A stretch of DNA of 64,000 nt, from NCBI RefSeq assembly GCF_014642175.1, contig NZ_BMIL01000001.1, forward strand, positions 62,001 to 126,000, in the 5' to 3' direction. The stretch's first letter is position 1. Each line of letters opens with the position of its first letter. Below are positions 19,154 to 28,129 of this stretch, in pieces. Source of the DNA: Pedobacter quisquiliarum (lineage in GTDB: Bacteria > Bacteroidota > Bacteroidia > Sphingobacteriales > Sphingobacteriaceae). The notes beneath the pieces are model-generated. The model was not told where the DNA came from and made no database searches. It worked only from the letters and a program-made list of their open reading frames with translations. A program made the translations under genes and the position numbers.

Positions 19154-20662
19154 ATGGCCACCATCAAAAAACTCCCTTCTCCGATAACCATTCTTATGAT
19201 GGTTATCATCGTCGCTGCAATCGCTACATGGTTAATTCCAGCAGGTAAATACCATACACTTTCTTATCAGGATGGGGCAACAACCTTTACCTACAGCAGT
19301 CCCGACGGGGATCGAAGCCTGCCGCTTACGCAGGAAACGCTCGATGCGATGGAGATCAAGATTGCACTGGAGAAATTCAAAGATGGCAGCATCCGGAAGC
19401 CGGTATCCATTCCGGGAACCTACGAGCGCATAGAAGCCAATCGCGAAGGGCCAGTAGAGATTTTAACCGCACCCATAAAGGGGATCTACGATACCATAGA
19501 CATCATTCTTTTCATTCTGGTGACTGGTGGATTCATCAGCGTTTTCTATGCGACAGGCGCGATGGAAGAAGGCTTGCGCAGCCTCTCCGCGAGGATGCAT
19601 GGCCGGGAAGCCTGGCTCATCGTGATCCTTGGCTTCCTGTTTTCCTTTGGTGGCGCCTCTTTCGGCATGGCAGAAGAAGCACTAGCATTTTACCCGATCA
19701 TGGTGCCCCTGTTCCTGGCTGCCGGATATGATCTTCTGGTGCCTGTCGCCGTGCTCTTTGGCGGCACACAGCTCGGTACCTTATCCTCCTTCAGCAATCC
19801 ATTCTCAACGATCATTGCTTCGAATGCTGCGGGGATTACCTGGACCGACGGCATTTACGGCCGCCTGGCGATGTTTGTGTTCTCCACCGGATTGTTCATC
19901 TGGTACGTGGTCAAGTATGCGCAGAAAGTGAAGCTGAACCCTGAAGCGTCTTACGTGTTCCAATGTGATGGTGTGGTGAAAAGTCCTTTCGCAACGCTCC
20001 ATGCAGAACCGGAAGCTCAAAGCAAAGCTGGTGGAAAAACCGGTTTATTGCTCCTGATCTTCCTGAGTACCTTCCTGATTTTAATTGCCGGGGTGGTGGT
20101 ATTCAACTGGTGGTTACCGGAGATGTCTGCCTTGTTTCTCGCTTCTTCCATTCTGGTGGCCATTATCACGCGTATGGGTGAAAAGAACTTCATCGGCTTG
20201 TTCATTAAAGGCGCAGAAGAACTGCTTTCTGTAGCTTTCATTATTGGTACTGCGAGAGGGGTAACCATCATGCTCAATGAAGGGAACATCAGCGACAGCA
20301 TACTTTTTTATGCCGCCAACATGGTGGACCAACTGCCACCATCCATATTCATTGTGATCATGCTCTTTGTGTACATGGTTTTCACCTTGTTCATTGCAAG
20401 TACCTCCGGAATGGCGGTCGTTACCATGCCGATCATGGGCTCCCTGGCTGTAATTGCCGGTGTTCCCGGTCGCGAGATCGTGAACAGCTACCTCTTCGGT
20501 ATGGGCATCATGGGGATGGTTACCCCTACAGGCTTATTGCTACCATCGCTGGCATTAGTCAATGTAAGTCCTAAAGCCTGGTGGAAATTCATCCGCCCAT
20601 TGCTACTGATGCTGCTGGTGCTTTGTATCGCCTTTCTGGTGATCAGCGTTAACATGAACTAA
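19154..20662 (+). CDS. YfcC-family (arginine/ornithine antiporter-like) membrane transporter
   Basis: A 502-residue integral membrane protein with about twelve hydrophobic segments, beginning PSPITILMMVIIVAAIATWLIPAG, the typical first TM of the YfcC/DcuC-like carriers. Conserved-looking features are FSFGGASFGMAEE, GGTQLGTLSSFSNPF and the C-terminal STSGMAVVTMPIMG and TPTGLLLPSLAL helix-breaking loops that form substrate sites in this group. The family is often labelled basic amino acid antiporter or C4-dicarboxylate carrier; the substrate cannot be decided here. The frame extends to a TTG at 19142, but the ATG at 19154 is preferred. Confidence 0.88.
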   Translation: MATIKKLPSPITILMMVIIVAAIATWLIPAGKYHTLSYQDGATTFTYSSPDGDRSLPLTQETLDAMEIKIALEKFKDGSIRKPVSIPGTYERIEANREGPVEILTAPIKGIYDTIDIILFILVTGGFISVFYATGAMEEGLRSLSARMHGREAWLIVILGFLFSFGGASFGMAEEALAFYPIMVPLFLAAGYDLLVPVAVLFGGTQLGTLSSFSNPFSTIIASNAAGITWTDGIYGRLAMFVFSTGLFIWYVVKYAQKVKLNPEASYVFQCDGVVKSPFATLHAEPEAQSKAGGKTGLLLLIFLSTFLILIAGVVVFNWWLPEMSALFLASSILVAIITRMGEKNFIGLFIKGAEELLSVAFIIGTARGVTIMLNEGNISDSILFYAANMVDQLPPSIFIVIMLFVYMVFTLFIASTSGMAVVTMPIMGSLAVIAGVPGREIVNSYLFGMGIMGMVTPTGLLLPSLALVNVSPKAWWKFIRPLLLMLLVLCIAFLVISVNMN

Positions 20663-20695
20663 AGCAGCTTAAGCACCGGCTGCCGGTTAAACGGC

Positions 20696-21394
20696 TTAAA
20701 AGTTTGTCAGGATTCTGAATTGTACCAAATCACGTTCAATATCGCCGGTCTTCTTGCGTTGCTGCATCCGTAGGTATCCAACCTCCGTATCAATATGTTT
20801 GTTGAAACGATAGCCCAGTGCAACCAATGGTCTGTGCTGGTCGAAGAAGCTATTGTTAATTTTTTCCTTGTTCTGAACGTTAAACATCACTTCCGACTGC
20901 AGCAAAGCATACATACCTTTGCTAAACTTTTCATCTGCAATTAAAGGCACAACGGCACCAAGCTGTAAGCGCAGGCGCTGGGAGAACTCATCCTCCGGGC
21001 CACGGAAACGTTGTTCGAAGCGTACGCGGAAGTTGAGCCTTAAGCGCTCCACCACATTCTTGTAGATATACTGTTGGAAAAAGCGGTTTTCCAGGGTACT
21101 GATCTTTTCCTCGTCCATCATCTCCCAATCGGTAACATTTGCATACCCGAGCGCCACAGAATGCTGCTTGTTCAGGTTATAGCCCAATGCACCTCTTAGT
21201 AATCGGGTACCCAGGTAGTCGAAATTGTTCGCAGAACGAAACTGAAAGTCGGTAAGCAGGTCAAATTTCGGCGATAACTTTTGCGTATGGGTGAGGTTAA
21301 ACCAGCCGCCGTTGCCGATTTGCGCAAAGGCGATATTTGTGAAGAGCATTAAACTTGTAAACAGAACAGCGAGTCGCAGCAAAGAATGGATCAT
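20696..21394 (-). CDS. DUF2490 family outer-membrane beta-barrel protein
   Basis: A 232-residue protein with a signal peptide (cleaved near AFAQ, residue 25) followed by alternating beta-strand patterns and a terminal aromatic-ending strand (LVQFRILTNF), consistent with a small outer-membrane barrel. The WFNLTHTQKLSPKFDL start of the mature part matches DUF2490, a Bacteroidota-rich family of unknown function. It lies convergent to the YfcC gene with a 33-bp gap containing a weak inverted repeat. A -7 box is at 21421-21428. Confidence 0.86.
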   Translation of the reverse strand: MIHSLLRLAVLFTSLMLFTNIAFAQIGNGGWFNLTHTQKLSPKFDLLTDFQFRSANNFDYLGTRLLRGALGYNLNKQHSVALGYANVTDWEMMDEEKISTLENRFFQQYIYKNVVERLRLNFRVRFEQRFRGPEDEFSQRLRLQLGAVVPLIADEKFSKGMYALLQSEVMFNVQNKEKINNSFFDQHRPLVALGYRFNKHIDTEVGYLRMQQRKKTGDIERDLVQFRILTNF

Positions 21395-21420
21395 GGGGTT
21401 GTTTTAAGTTTAAAATAGCC

Positions 21421-21428
21421 CAAATCTA
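21421..21428 (-). promoter_or_regulatory. Candidate -7 box of the DUF2490 gene
   Basis: On the minus strand this reads TAGATTTG, a perfect TAnnTTTG match 27 bp upstream of the start codon. The -33 element is not clear. Confidence 0.35.
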
Positions 21429-21558
21429 TTCAATTTATTTGATACGCAGCACATAAACCATGCAGCAGGATTGCATAAAGAGCGCGTGAGCTGTCGTGCA
21501 TAAGCGGAAACCTTTACCGGCATTGGTTGTTTTTAGTGTTCAACCAAACTAAGAAAAC

Positions 21559-22362
21559 ATGTCAGCAGCAACAAATAAAAAGACCGTAATTGTTACCGGA
21601 GCGAGCTCCGGCATAGGGCAGGGTATCGCCATTGGCTTTGGCCAGCAAGGTGCCAATGTGGTGGTCAACTACCATGGCGATGATGAAGGTGCCAATGAAA
21701 CGCTGGACCGCATCAAAGAGGCCGGTGGTTCGGGCTTTATCCATCAGGCAGATGTAAGCGATGAAGGCGAAGTAGAAGAGATGTTCCGCAAAACAGAAGC
21801 GGAATATGGCCGTATCGACGTGTTGATCAACAATGCCGGCATTCAGCAAGACAGCGACTTTGCCAGCATGAGCCTGGAGCAATGGGATAAAGTGATCCAC
21901 ACGAACCTGACGGGACAATTCCTTTGTGCACGCGCCGCAATCCGCCATTTTGAACAACAAGTGCAAGCTGGTCCTGAAGATATGGCCAAAGGGAATATCA
22001 TTTTTATGAGTTCCGTACACGACATCATCCCTTGGGCAGGCCATGTCAACTATGCATCCTCCAAAGGTGGAATCCTGATGCTGATGAAATCACTGGCACT
22101 GGAAGTTGCGCCGAAGAAAATCCGGGTAAATGCCATTTCTCCGGGTGCCATTGCAACAGACATCAACGAAGAGGTGTGGAGTGACGAAGAAAAGCGGAAG
22201 GAGCTGATCAAGCTTATCCCTTATAAGCGGATCGGTAAACCTGAAGACATCGCGAAAGTAGCGCTGTGGCTGGGATCGGACGACAGCGATTACGTTACGG
22301 GAACCACGATCTACGTGGATGGCGGTATGACGCTCTACCCGGGCTTTGTAGACAATGGTTAA
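21559..22362 (+). CDS. SDR family oxidoreductase, glucose 1-dehydrogenase-like
   Basis: A 267-residue classical short-chain dehydrogenase. It has the Rossmann TGASSGIG motif (13-20), NNAG (91-94), the catalytic serine (Ser152), and Tyr165-x3-Lys169 (YASSK). The C-terminal VTGTTIYVDGGMTLYPGF closely matches bacterial glucose 1-dehydrogenases of the Gdh type, which oxidise beta-D-glucose with NAD(P); members also act on other sugars or alcohols, so substrate is not certain. The 98-residue protein gene follows after 19 bp and is probably co-transcribed, ending at the hairpin at 22762. Confidence 0.9.
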   Translation: MSAATNKKTVIVTGASSGIGQGIAIGFGQQGANVVVNYHGDDEGANETLDRIKEAGGSGFIHQADVSDEGEVEEMFRKTEAEYGRIDVLINNAGIQQDSDFASMSLEQWDKVIHTNLTGQFLCARAAIRHFEQQVQAGPEDMAKGNIIFMSSVHDIIPWAGHVNYASSKGGILMLMKSLALEVAPKKIRVNAISPGAIATDINEEVWSDEEKRKELIKLIPYKRIGKPEDIAKVALWLGSDDSDYVTGTTIYVDGGMTLYPGFVDNG

Positions 22363-22381
22363 ACGATAATAGCATATAAAT

Positions 22382-22678
22382 ATGGAACAGATGATCATAG
22401 CGGAGTCGGCACTTGTAGACATTGATTTTACAGCTGCTGATGTTGAAAGAACACTTAAAACCCTGCAACCTGTGGTATTCAAGGAAGAAGCGGCCTATTG
22501 CTGCCACTTGGGGCCTGATATGGAAAGCGGAATTGTTGGCCGTGGAGATACGCCAGAAGCGGCGATCGCGGATTGGAAAGCGGCCTTAAAACAACGCGTA
22601 CAAACGGCAGGAGAAGAAGATGAACTCGCAAATTTTGTCAAAGACTCGTTGAACTTCAGCAAAAACGATGTATGGTAG
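22382..22678 (+). CDS. Small protein of unknown function, faintly HicB-like
   Basis: A 98-residue acidic soluble protein. The middle part (YCCHLGPDMESGIVGRGDTPEAAIADWKAAL, quoted here only as the region of residues 39-69) follows the pattern of HicB-type ferredoxin-fold domains, where a beta-hairpin is followed by G-x-TPEEAL and an amphipathic helix. There is no HicA-like toxin gene beside it and no DNA-binding tail, so an antitoxin role is not supported. It follows the SDR gene by 19 bp on the same strand. The function is unknown. Confidence 0.65.
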   Translation: MEQMIIAESALVDIDFTAADVERTLKTLQPVVFKEEAAYCCHLGPDMESGIVGRGDTPEAAIADWKAALKQRVQTAGEEDELANFVKDSLNFSKNDVW

Positions 22679-22761
22679 TTAATTACCTGAAGCACAATGG
22701 ATAATATCCGGTTTGCAGGTGTTTGCACCGCTACAAAGTGCTAAATACATAAACTTACAGC

Positions 22762-22800
22762 ACAAGCCCTTACGTAGAACATGTAAGGGCTTGTTCATTT
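22762..22800 (+). terminator. Probable terminator after the SDR / small protein genes
   Basis: ACAAGCCCTTAC pairs perfectly with GTAAGGGCTTGT (12-bp stem, 9-nt loop), followed by TCATTTT. The stem is strong although the T-tract is interrupted. It lies 84 bp after the 98-residue gene and before the glycan cassette. Confidence 0.7.
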
Positions 22801-22939
22801 TACAGGGTTTTATACGGCAACTTTCCTTTTTGAAAACCATAGCCGTTAAGTTGCTGTAATCTAGATTATTATTGGTGTTTGTGCTTGCGGTCTTATCCCT
22901 GGACAAAAGCCTGAAAAGCAGAAGTTTTAGCACGCATAT

Positions 22940-24046
22940 ATGTTCGATTATCTGATAGTAGGCGCAGGTTTTTCCGGGAGTGTACTGGCCGAGCGATTGG
23001 CTAGCCAAAAAAATAAAAAGATACTGATTGTGGACAAGCGCAATCACATTGGCGGCAATGCTTATGATTATTACAATGAACATGGCATTCTGATCCATAA
23101 ATACGGACCACACTGGTTTCATACCAATGACCGCAAAGTATTTGAATACCTGTCTGCCTTTACCGCCTGGCGCTACCATTACCATCGGGTACAGTCATAC
23201 GTTGATGGTATGCTGGTACCCTTTCCCATTAACCGCGACACGCTGAATATGCTGTACGGCCTGGACCTGAGCAGCCCCGCCGCTGTGCAGGCTTACTATG
23301 ATGAGGTAAAAGCAAACATTAACAACCCCGCAGATGCTGAAGAGATGGTGATCAGTCAGGTTGGCGAAGCCTTGTATAACAAGTTCTTCAAAGGTTACAC
23401 CCTAAAACAGTGGGAGATTCACCCCCGCGATCTTGCGGCCAGTGTGACAGCCAGAATTCCGGTGCGCACAAACCGGGATGACCGCTACTTTACCGACACT
23501 TATCAGGGTATGCCCAAGCACGGCTATACGGCCATGTTTCAGCGGATGCTCAGCCACCCAAACATCTCGGTCATGCAGCAGACCGACTATCGCGAACTGC
23601 TGCAGACGGTGCCTTACCGAAAGATGATCTATACCGGTCCCATAGATTCCTTTTTCGACTATAAGTTCGGTAAGCTTCCATACAGATCGCTGCGCTTTGA
23701 ACATGAAACCTTTGATCAGGAATTCCATCAGCCCTGCCAGCAGGTGAACTATCCCAATGAGTACGACTTCACACGGATCGTGGAATGGAAGCATGCCACG
23801 GGTCAGAAAAGCCACCTGACCACCATCACCCGCGAATATGCACTCGATGCAGGTGATGATCTCGAACGCTACTATCCAATTCCAAGAGCCATAAATCACG
23901 ACCTTTTCAACAAATACAAAGCAGAAGCAGCGCAGCTGGATAATGTACTGTTTTGCGGCCGGCTGGCGGATTATAAGTATTACAACATGGATCAGGTCGT
24001 CGCAAGAGCGCTAATGATCGCAGAGAAAGAACTTAAAGATCAGTAA
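22940..24046 (+). CDS. glf: UDP-galactopyranose mutase
   Basis: A flavoenzyme that converts UDP-galactopyranose to UDP-galactofuranose, the donor for Galf-containing surface glycans. The 368-residue product has the N-terminal FAD motif VGAGFSGSVLAERLA, the HKYGPHWFHTND substrate segment, and the C-terminal GRLADYKYYNMDQVVARA signature, all typical of bacterial Glf. It is first in a same-strand cassette with two GT2 enzymes and an ABC exporter, which gives the Galf a likely destination. Downstream gap to the first GT2 is 20 bp. Confidence 0.96.
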   Translation: MFDYLIVGAGFSGSVLAERLASQKNKKILIVDKRNHIGGNAYDYYNEHGILIHKYGPHWFHTNDRKVFEYLSAFTAWRYHYHRVQSYVDGMLVPFPINRDTLNMLYGLDLSSPAAVQAYYDEVKANINNPADAEEMVISQVGEALYNKFFKGYTLKQWEIHPRDLAASVTARIPVRTNRDDRYFTDTYQGMPKHGYTAMFQRMLSHPNISVMQQTDYRELLQTVPYRKMIYTGPIDSFFDYKFGKLPYRSLRFEHETFDQEFHQPCQQVNYPNEYDFTRIVEWKHATGQKSHLTTITREYALDAGDDLERYYPIPRAINHDLFNKYKAEAAQLDNVLFCGRLADYKYYNMDQVVARALMIAEKELKDQ

Positions 24047-24066
24047 AGAAAATAAAAGAAAGAACC

Positions 24067-25053
24067 ATGCGTGCATCCTTCGTCATTGTAAACTACAACA
24101 GAAAAGCAGAGTTGCTGCTGACCATTGCCAGAACAAAGGCCTTAATTGAAAACGATCCCGAATTTGAGCTTGTTATTGTGGACAATGCCTCTACCGATGG
24201 AAGTGCTGAAGCGGTAATCAGGCACTACCCCGATGTGGTATTGATTCAAAACCCGGTAAATACCGGTGCCCCGGCCTGGAACCTTGGTTTTCAACGCGCA
24301 AAAGGCGACTACTTCATCATTCTGGATGATGACAGTCAGATCGACTTTGGCCTGGAAGCGGCATTGGCGCATATGGATCAGCATCCGGAAATCGGGGTAC
24401 TTGCCTTAAACGTGGTTTCTGGTCCTTACACCAGTGAAGGCTGGAAATGGAAGGATGGACAATCCATTGTTGGATTTATTGGCTGCGGTGCGATCTATAG
24501 AAGGGAAACTTACCTGACAGTTGGGGGCTATGCAGATTGGATGTTCCTGTATGTGAACGAATGGGATCTGGGCTTGCGTGTAGTGGATGCCGGCTACCAG
24601 GTACGGTATTTTGCAGATTGCCAGGTGACGCACCGGGCCAGTGAAGTAAATCGAAGCAGCAAACGGTTAAGGGTTTTCGTGACGGGTCACGAGCTTTCCA
24701 TCGTATACAAATACATGGGTGAGGGCCGGATGAAAAATGTATGGCGTGTGGTATTCAACAACCTGAAAGGCGTAAGGCAGCTGCATTTCAAAGATACCTG
24801 GTATAACATGCTGGGTATGGCCGCATTTTATAAGAACAGAAAGTCATTGTCCTATACCCCGGTGTCCCCCTATACCCAGTCGCTGTTTCTGAATCTTTTT
24901 GAAGGTACAAGGCCAGTATTCGACTTCCTCAAACGTGACTTCTCCAATATTTCTAAAGTATTTAAGCGACCCGGCCAGACATCTGAAACCTATGCTTCCA
25001 ACACTAAAACCAAAGTAGAAAATGAAAATCTCGTTTGTGATCCTGAATTATAA
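24067..25053 (+). CDS. GT2 family glycosyltransferase (first of a tandem pair)
   Basis: A 328-residue cytosolic inverting glycosyltransferase of the GT-A fold. It opens with ASFVIVNYNR and has VDNASTDGS for nucleotide-sugar binding, a DDDSQ acidic motif near residue 93 in place of a plain DxD, and a central WDLGLRVVDAGYQVRYF segment matching the catalytic ED/xD region of GT2 rhamnosyl- and galactofuranosyl-type enzymes. Its C terminus overlaps the next gene by 32 bp. With glf directly upstream it is a candidate Galf transferase (inference); the acceptor is unknown. It is clearly paralogous to the next gene. Confidence 0.9.
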   Translation: MRASFVIVNYNRKAELLLTIARTKALIENDPEFELVIVDNASTDGSAEAVIRHYPDVVLIQNPVNTGAPAWNLGFQRAKGDYFIILDDDSQIDFGLEAALAHMDQHPEIGVLALNVVSGPYTSEGWKWKDGQSIVGFIGCGAIYRRETYLTVGGYADWMFLYVNEWDLGLRVVDAGYQVRYFADCQVTHRASEVNRSSKRLRVFVTGHELSIVYKYMGEGRMKNVWRVVFNNLKGVRQLHFKDTWYNMLGMAAFYKNRKSLSYTPVSPYTQSLFLNLFEGTRPVFDFLKRDFSNISKVFKRPGQTSETYASNTKTKVENENLVCDPEL

Positions 25054-25885
25054 CAGGGAAAAAGAACTACTGATTACCGTTGGAAAAACGATGGAACTCA
25101 TGGCTGGCAAAAGCGACTACGAGATCATCGTGGTGGACAATGCCTCGTCCGACAATTCGATCATTTCGTTAAGCAGAGCCTACCCTGAAGTGCGGATCCT
25201 TGCGCGCAGTAAGAACATTGGCATTGCAGGCTGGAATGATGGCTTTGAACTTGCGAAAGGCGAATACCTGGTGGTGCTGGATGACGACAGCAATATTGTA
25301 AGTGGTTTAGATGAAGCCATTGCGGTGTTAGATGACGATCCGAAAATCGGCATTCTTGCGCTCAATGTTACCGGCGGTGCCTTCCCAACAGATTACCTCG
25401 TGCACATGGAAGATAATATCGATTTCATTGGCTGTGGGGCGATCATCCGGAAAACACTTTTCGAGAAAATCGGCGGCTTTGCGGAGTGGCTGTTCATCTA
25501 TACCCATGAATGGGAGTATGCCATCCGGTGTCTGGATGCCGGATTCAGCATCCGTTACTTCGCACACTGTTATGTGGACCACCGGACGAGCGTCATCAAC
25601 CGGAGCTCCAGGCGGCTCAAGGTCTTCTCCATCCGGAATGAGATGGCCATCGTGTACAAGTTCTTCGATAAGAAGGATCGATCGAAATATGTCACCCGCG
25701 TTTACCTGAACAACCTGAAAAGCATCCGGCGACTTGGTCCTGCTGCCTTGCCCTGGTTTTATCAGGCCCTGGTAGAATTTATGAAGCTGCGCAAGGAGCT
25801 GGTGCATACCCCGGTTAGCCGCGAAGTGCAGGATTTCTACAGCAAGAGCTGCTGGTCTACCCGACGTTTTCTGAAAATTATATAA
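25022..25885 (+). CDS. GT2 family glycosyltransferase (second of a tandem pair)
   Basis: A 287-residue GT2 enzyme whose ATG at 25022 lies 32 bp inside the end of the preceding gene in another frame, so translation is probably coupled. It shares with its neighbour the start SFVILNYNRE, VDNASSDNS, the acidic DDDSN motif, WEYAIRCLDAGFSIRYF and INRSSRRLKVF, which shows a gene duplication. It lacks the 40-residue C-terminal extension of the first copy. Different linkage or acceptor specificity of the two copies is likely but unproven. The exporter gene begins 36 bp later. Confidence 0.9.
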   Translation: MKISFVILNYNREKELLITVGKTMELMAGKSDYEIIVVDNASSDNSIISLSRAYPEVRILARSKNIGIAGWNDGFELAKGEYLVVLDDDSNIVSGLDEAIAVLDDDPKIGILALNVTGGAFPTDYLVHMEDNIDFIGCGAIIRKTLFEKIGGFAEWLFIYTHEWEYAIRCLDAGFSIRYFAHCYVDHRTSVINRSSRRLKVFSIRNEMAIVYKFFDKKDRSKYVTRVYLNNLKSIRRLGPAALPWFYQALVEFMKLRKELVHTPVSREVQDFYSKSCWSTRRFLKII

Positions 25886-25921
25886 AAGCCGTAACTTACC
25901 AATAGCCAAAGCGCAGCTGAT

Positions 25922-26770
25922 ATGATGCACGAATCTGATAAGTACTGGGAGATAAAACCGAACACATCGTTGCTTGACATCAAACTAAAGGAGAATTACG
26001 AATACCGGGATTTGCTCTGGCTGTTGGTTAAGCGGGATTTCATATCCTTTTACAAGCAGACCATCCTCGGGCCGATCTGGTTTTTCATCCAGCCGATCTT
26101 TACCGTGCTGATCTTTTCGCTGATTTTCGGCAACGTTGCCGGCATCTCCACAGATGGGCTGCCGAAGCCGCTGTTTTATCTGGCAGGGGTGGTCACCTGG
26201 AACTACTTTTCAGATTGCTTCATTAAAACCTCTTCGGTCTTCCGGGACAATGCTTACATCTTTGGCAAGGTTTACTTTCCCAGGTTGATCATGCCTCTGA
26301 GTGTGGTGTTCTCCAATCTGGTGAAATTCGGCGTGCAACTGCTACTGCTGTTTGCGATGATGTTATTTTACGGCTTAAAGGGTGGACATTTTCAGATCAC
26401 CTGGTATGTGCTGTTGTTCCCGGTGCTGGTGCTTTTAATGGCTTGCCTGGGGCTGGGTCTGGGCATGGTTGTTTCCGCAATGACAACAAAATACCGGGAC
26501 CTGGCTTTTCTGGTCACTTTCGGTGTTCCCTTGTTGATGTACGCGACAACGGTGGTATTCCCATTATCGGCTGCACCGGAGCGCTTCCATAATCTTATTA
26601 AATTCAATCCGATGACCCCTATTATTGAGACCTTCCGGATGGGCTTTCTGGGCACAGGCACCTTCAGCTGGTCCATGCTTGGTTACACCACGTTTATTAC
26701 GGTTGTCATTCTTTTCCTTGGTGTCGTCACCTTCAACAAGGTGCAGAAGAGCTTCGTGGATACCGTATAA
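25922..26770 (+). CDS. ABC-2 type polysaccharide exporter, permease (Wzm/TagG-like)
   Basis: A 282-residue membrane protein with six hydrophobic segments, beginning with a cytosolic amphipathic region (YRDLLWLLVKRDFISFYKQT) and the first TM after GPIWFFIQP, the standard opening of Wzm/KpsM/TagG permeases. It pairs with the ATPase gene 60 bp downstream to export undecaprenyl-linked polysaccharide across the inner membrane. Its position after glf and two glycosyltransferases supports export of their product, probably an O-antigen-like or surface glycan. The ATG at 25922 is followed at once by a second ATG at 25925. Confidence 0.93.
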   Translation: MMHESDKYWEIKPNTSLLDIKLKENYEYRDLLWLLVKRDFISFYKQTILGPIWFFIQPIFTVLIFSLIFGNVAGISTDGLPKPLFYLAGVVTWNYFSDCFIKTSSVFRDNAYIFGKVYFPRLIMPLSVVFSNLVKFGVQLLLLFAMMLFYGLKGGHFQITWYVLLFPVLVLLMACLGLGLGMVVSAMTTKYRDLAFLVTFGVPLLMYATTVVFPLSAAPERFHNLIKFNPMTPIIETFRMGFLGTGTFSWSMLGYTTFITVVILFLGVVTFNKVQKSFVDTV

Positions 26771-26830
26771 CCACAACAAACAAATCGGCAGCAGATCAGG
26801 TATAATGTGTAGGAAAGCAGGATTGAATTC

Positions 26831-28129
26831 ATGGGCAAAATTGTAATCAAGGCAGAAAATATTTCAAAGGCATACGAGCTTGGTGAATTCAGCACGGGCA
26901 CCATCAGCCGTGACCTGGAGCGCTGGTGGGCAATGATGCGCGGCAAGGAAGATCCTTTTCTGAAGATTGGTGAAGTAAATGACCGCAATAAGAAAACGGA
27001 CAGCAAGCTGGTATGGAGTCTGAAGGACATTAATTTTGAGGTAGAGGAAGGATCCGCGCTGGGCATTATCGGTCGTAATGGGGCCGGAAAGAGCACGCTG
27101 CTTAAACTGCTGAGCCGGATTACTTCCCCGACCACCGGCACCATTAAAGGTCGCGGCCGCATTGCAAGTTTGCTGGAAGTGGGTACCGGATTTCATCCCG
27201 AACTTACGGGCCGGGAGAACATTTTTATCAATGGTGCCATCCTGGGGATGCGCAAAGCGGAGATCAAGAAGCGGTTCGACGAGATCGTCGACTTTGCGGG
27301 TGTGGAGCGCTACATTGATACGCCGGTAAAGCGGTACAGCTCCGGGATGTATGTGCGACTGGCATTTGCCGTTGCGGCACACCTGGAAGCGGAAATCCTG
27401 ATCGTTGATGAGGTCTTAGCTGTAGGAGATGCCGAGTTCCAGCGGAAGTGTATGGGTAAGATGGGGCAGGTTACGAAAGATAATGGCCGTACGGTGCTGT
27501 TCGTGAGCCACAATGTGGAATCTGTAAAGTCGCTATGTGATACCGCCATTCTGCTGCATAACGGCAGAATGCATGAAAACACGAACCTGGCAGATGCCAT
27601 TAAGATTTACCTGCAGCAGAATCCGGAAAACGATCGTGGGCATTTTGTTAATCCGAACCCGCCAGTCAACCTGGAAGTCTATTTTAAACAAGCCTACATC
27701 AAGCAGAAGGGGGTTGTGACGAACGCGCTTTTCAACGATGCACCGATTGATGTGCATTGTCAACTTCAATGCAACATCCCAATGAAGGTGTCTTTGGAAG
27801 TCATTGTCCGGGACCACAATGGCTTGCCGCTGCTATTCGGGCCAATAGGTTTAACGCAGCAGCGGGAACATGAACTTGAACCCGGGGTGCACCAGATGGT
27901 CATACGTCTGAACCCACCATACCTGGCTAAAGGCAGTTATTTCCTGGACCTCATCGTTGCGGAAACCGGAAAGCGCATCATAGACATCCACGAAAGTTGT
28001 CTGGGCTTTGAAATCGAGTCCAGCTTTATTGCCGCAAGCGGCTGGTCATTTGAGCACAACCGGGGTGCCGGTGCAATGCTGTTAAATGCCTTTTCTTACT
28101 TTGAGGATGAGCTGCCTGCGGTCCATTGA
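26831..28129 (+). CDS. ABC polysaccharide exporter ATPase with C-terminal substrate-binding domain (Wzt-like)
   Basis: A 432-residue ATP-binding subunit. The nucleotide-binding domain (about 1-245) has Walker A GRNGAGKST (81-89), signature YSSGMYVRLAFA, Walker B EILIVDEVLAVGD and the H-loop VSHNVES. Residues about 255-432 form an extra beta-rich domain, as in Wzt proteins where it binds the finished, terminally modified O-polysaccharide; a simple KpsT-type ATPase would stop near residue 250. This argues that chain ends are capped before export, though no capping enzyme gene is adjacent. The last 34 bp overlap the end of the convergent AGCS gene. Confidence 0.93.
   Translation: MGKIVIKAENISKAYELGEFSTGTISRDLERWWAMMRGKEDPFLKIGEVNDRNKKTDSKLVWSLKDINFEVEEGSALGIIGRNGAGKSTLLKLLSRITSPTTGTIKGRGRIASLLEVGTGFHPELTGRENIFINGAILGMRKAEIKKRFDEIVDFAGVERYIDTPVKRYSSGMYVRLAFAVAAHLEAEILIVDEVLAVGDAEFQRKCMGKMGQVTKDNGRTVLFVSHNVESVKSLCDTAILLHNGRMHENTNLADAIKIYLQQNPENDRGHFVNPNPPVNLEVYFKQAYIKQKGVVTNALFNDAPIDVHCQLQCNIPMKVSLEVIVRDHNGLPLLFGPIGLTQQREHELEPGVHQMVIRLNPPYLAKGSYFLDLIVAETGKRIIDIHESCLGFEIESSFIAASGWSFEHNRGAGAMLLNAFSYFEDELPAVH

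Noticed and set aside
22382..22678. HicB-type antitoxin of a toxin-antitoxin pair
   Set aside because: No HicA-like gene is adjacent and the similarity is only a short pattern; it follows an SDR gene instead.
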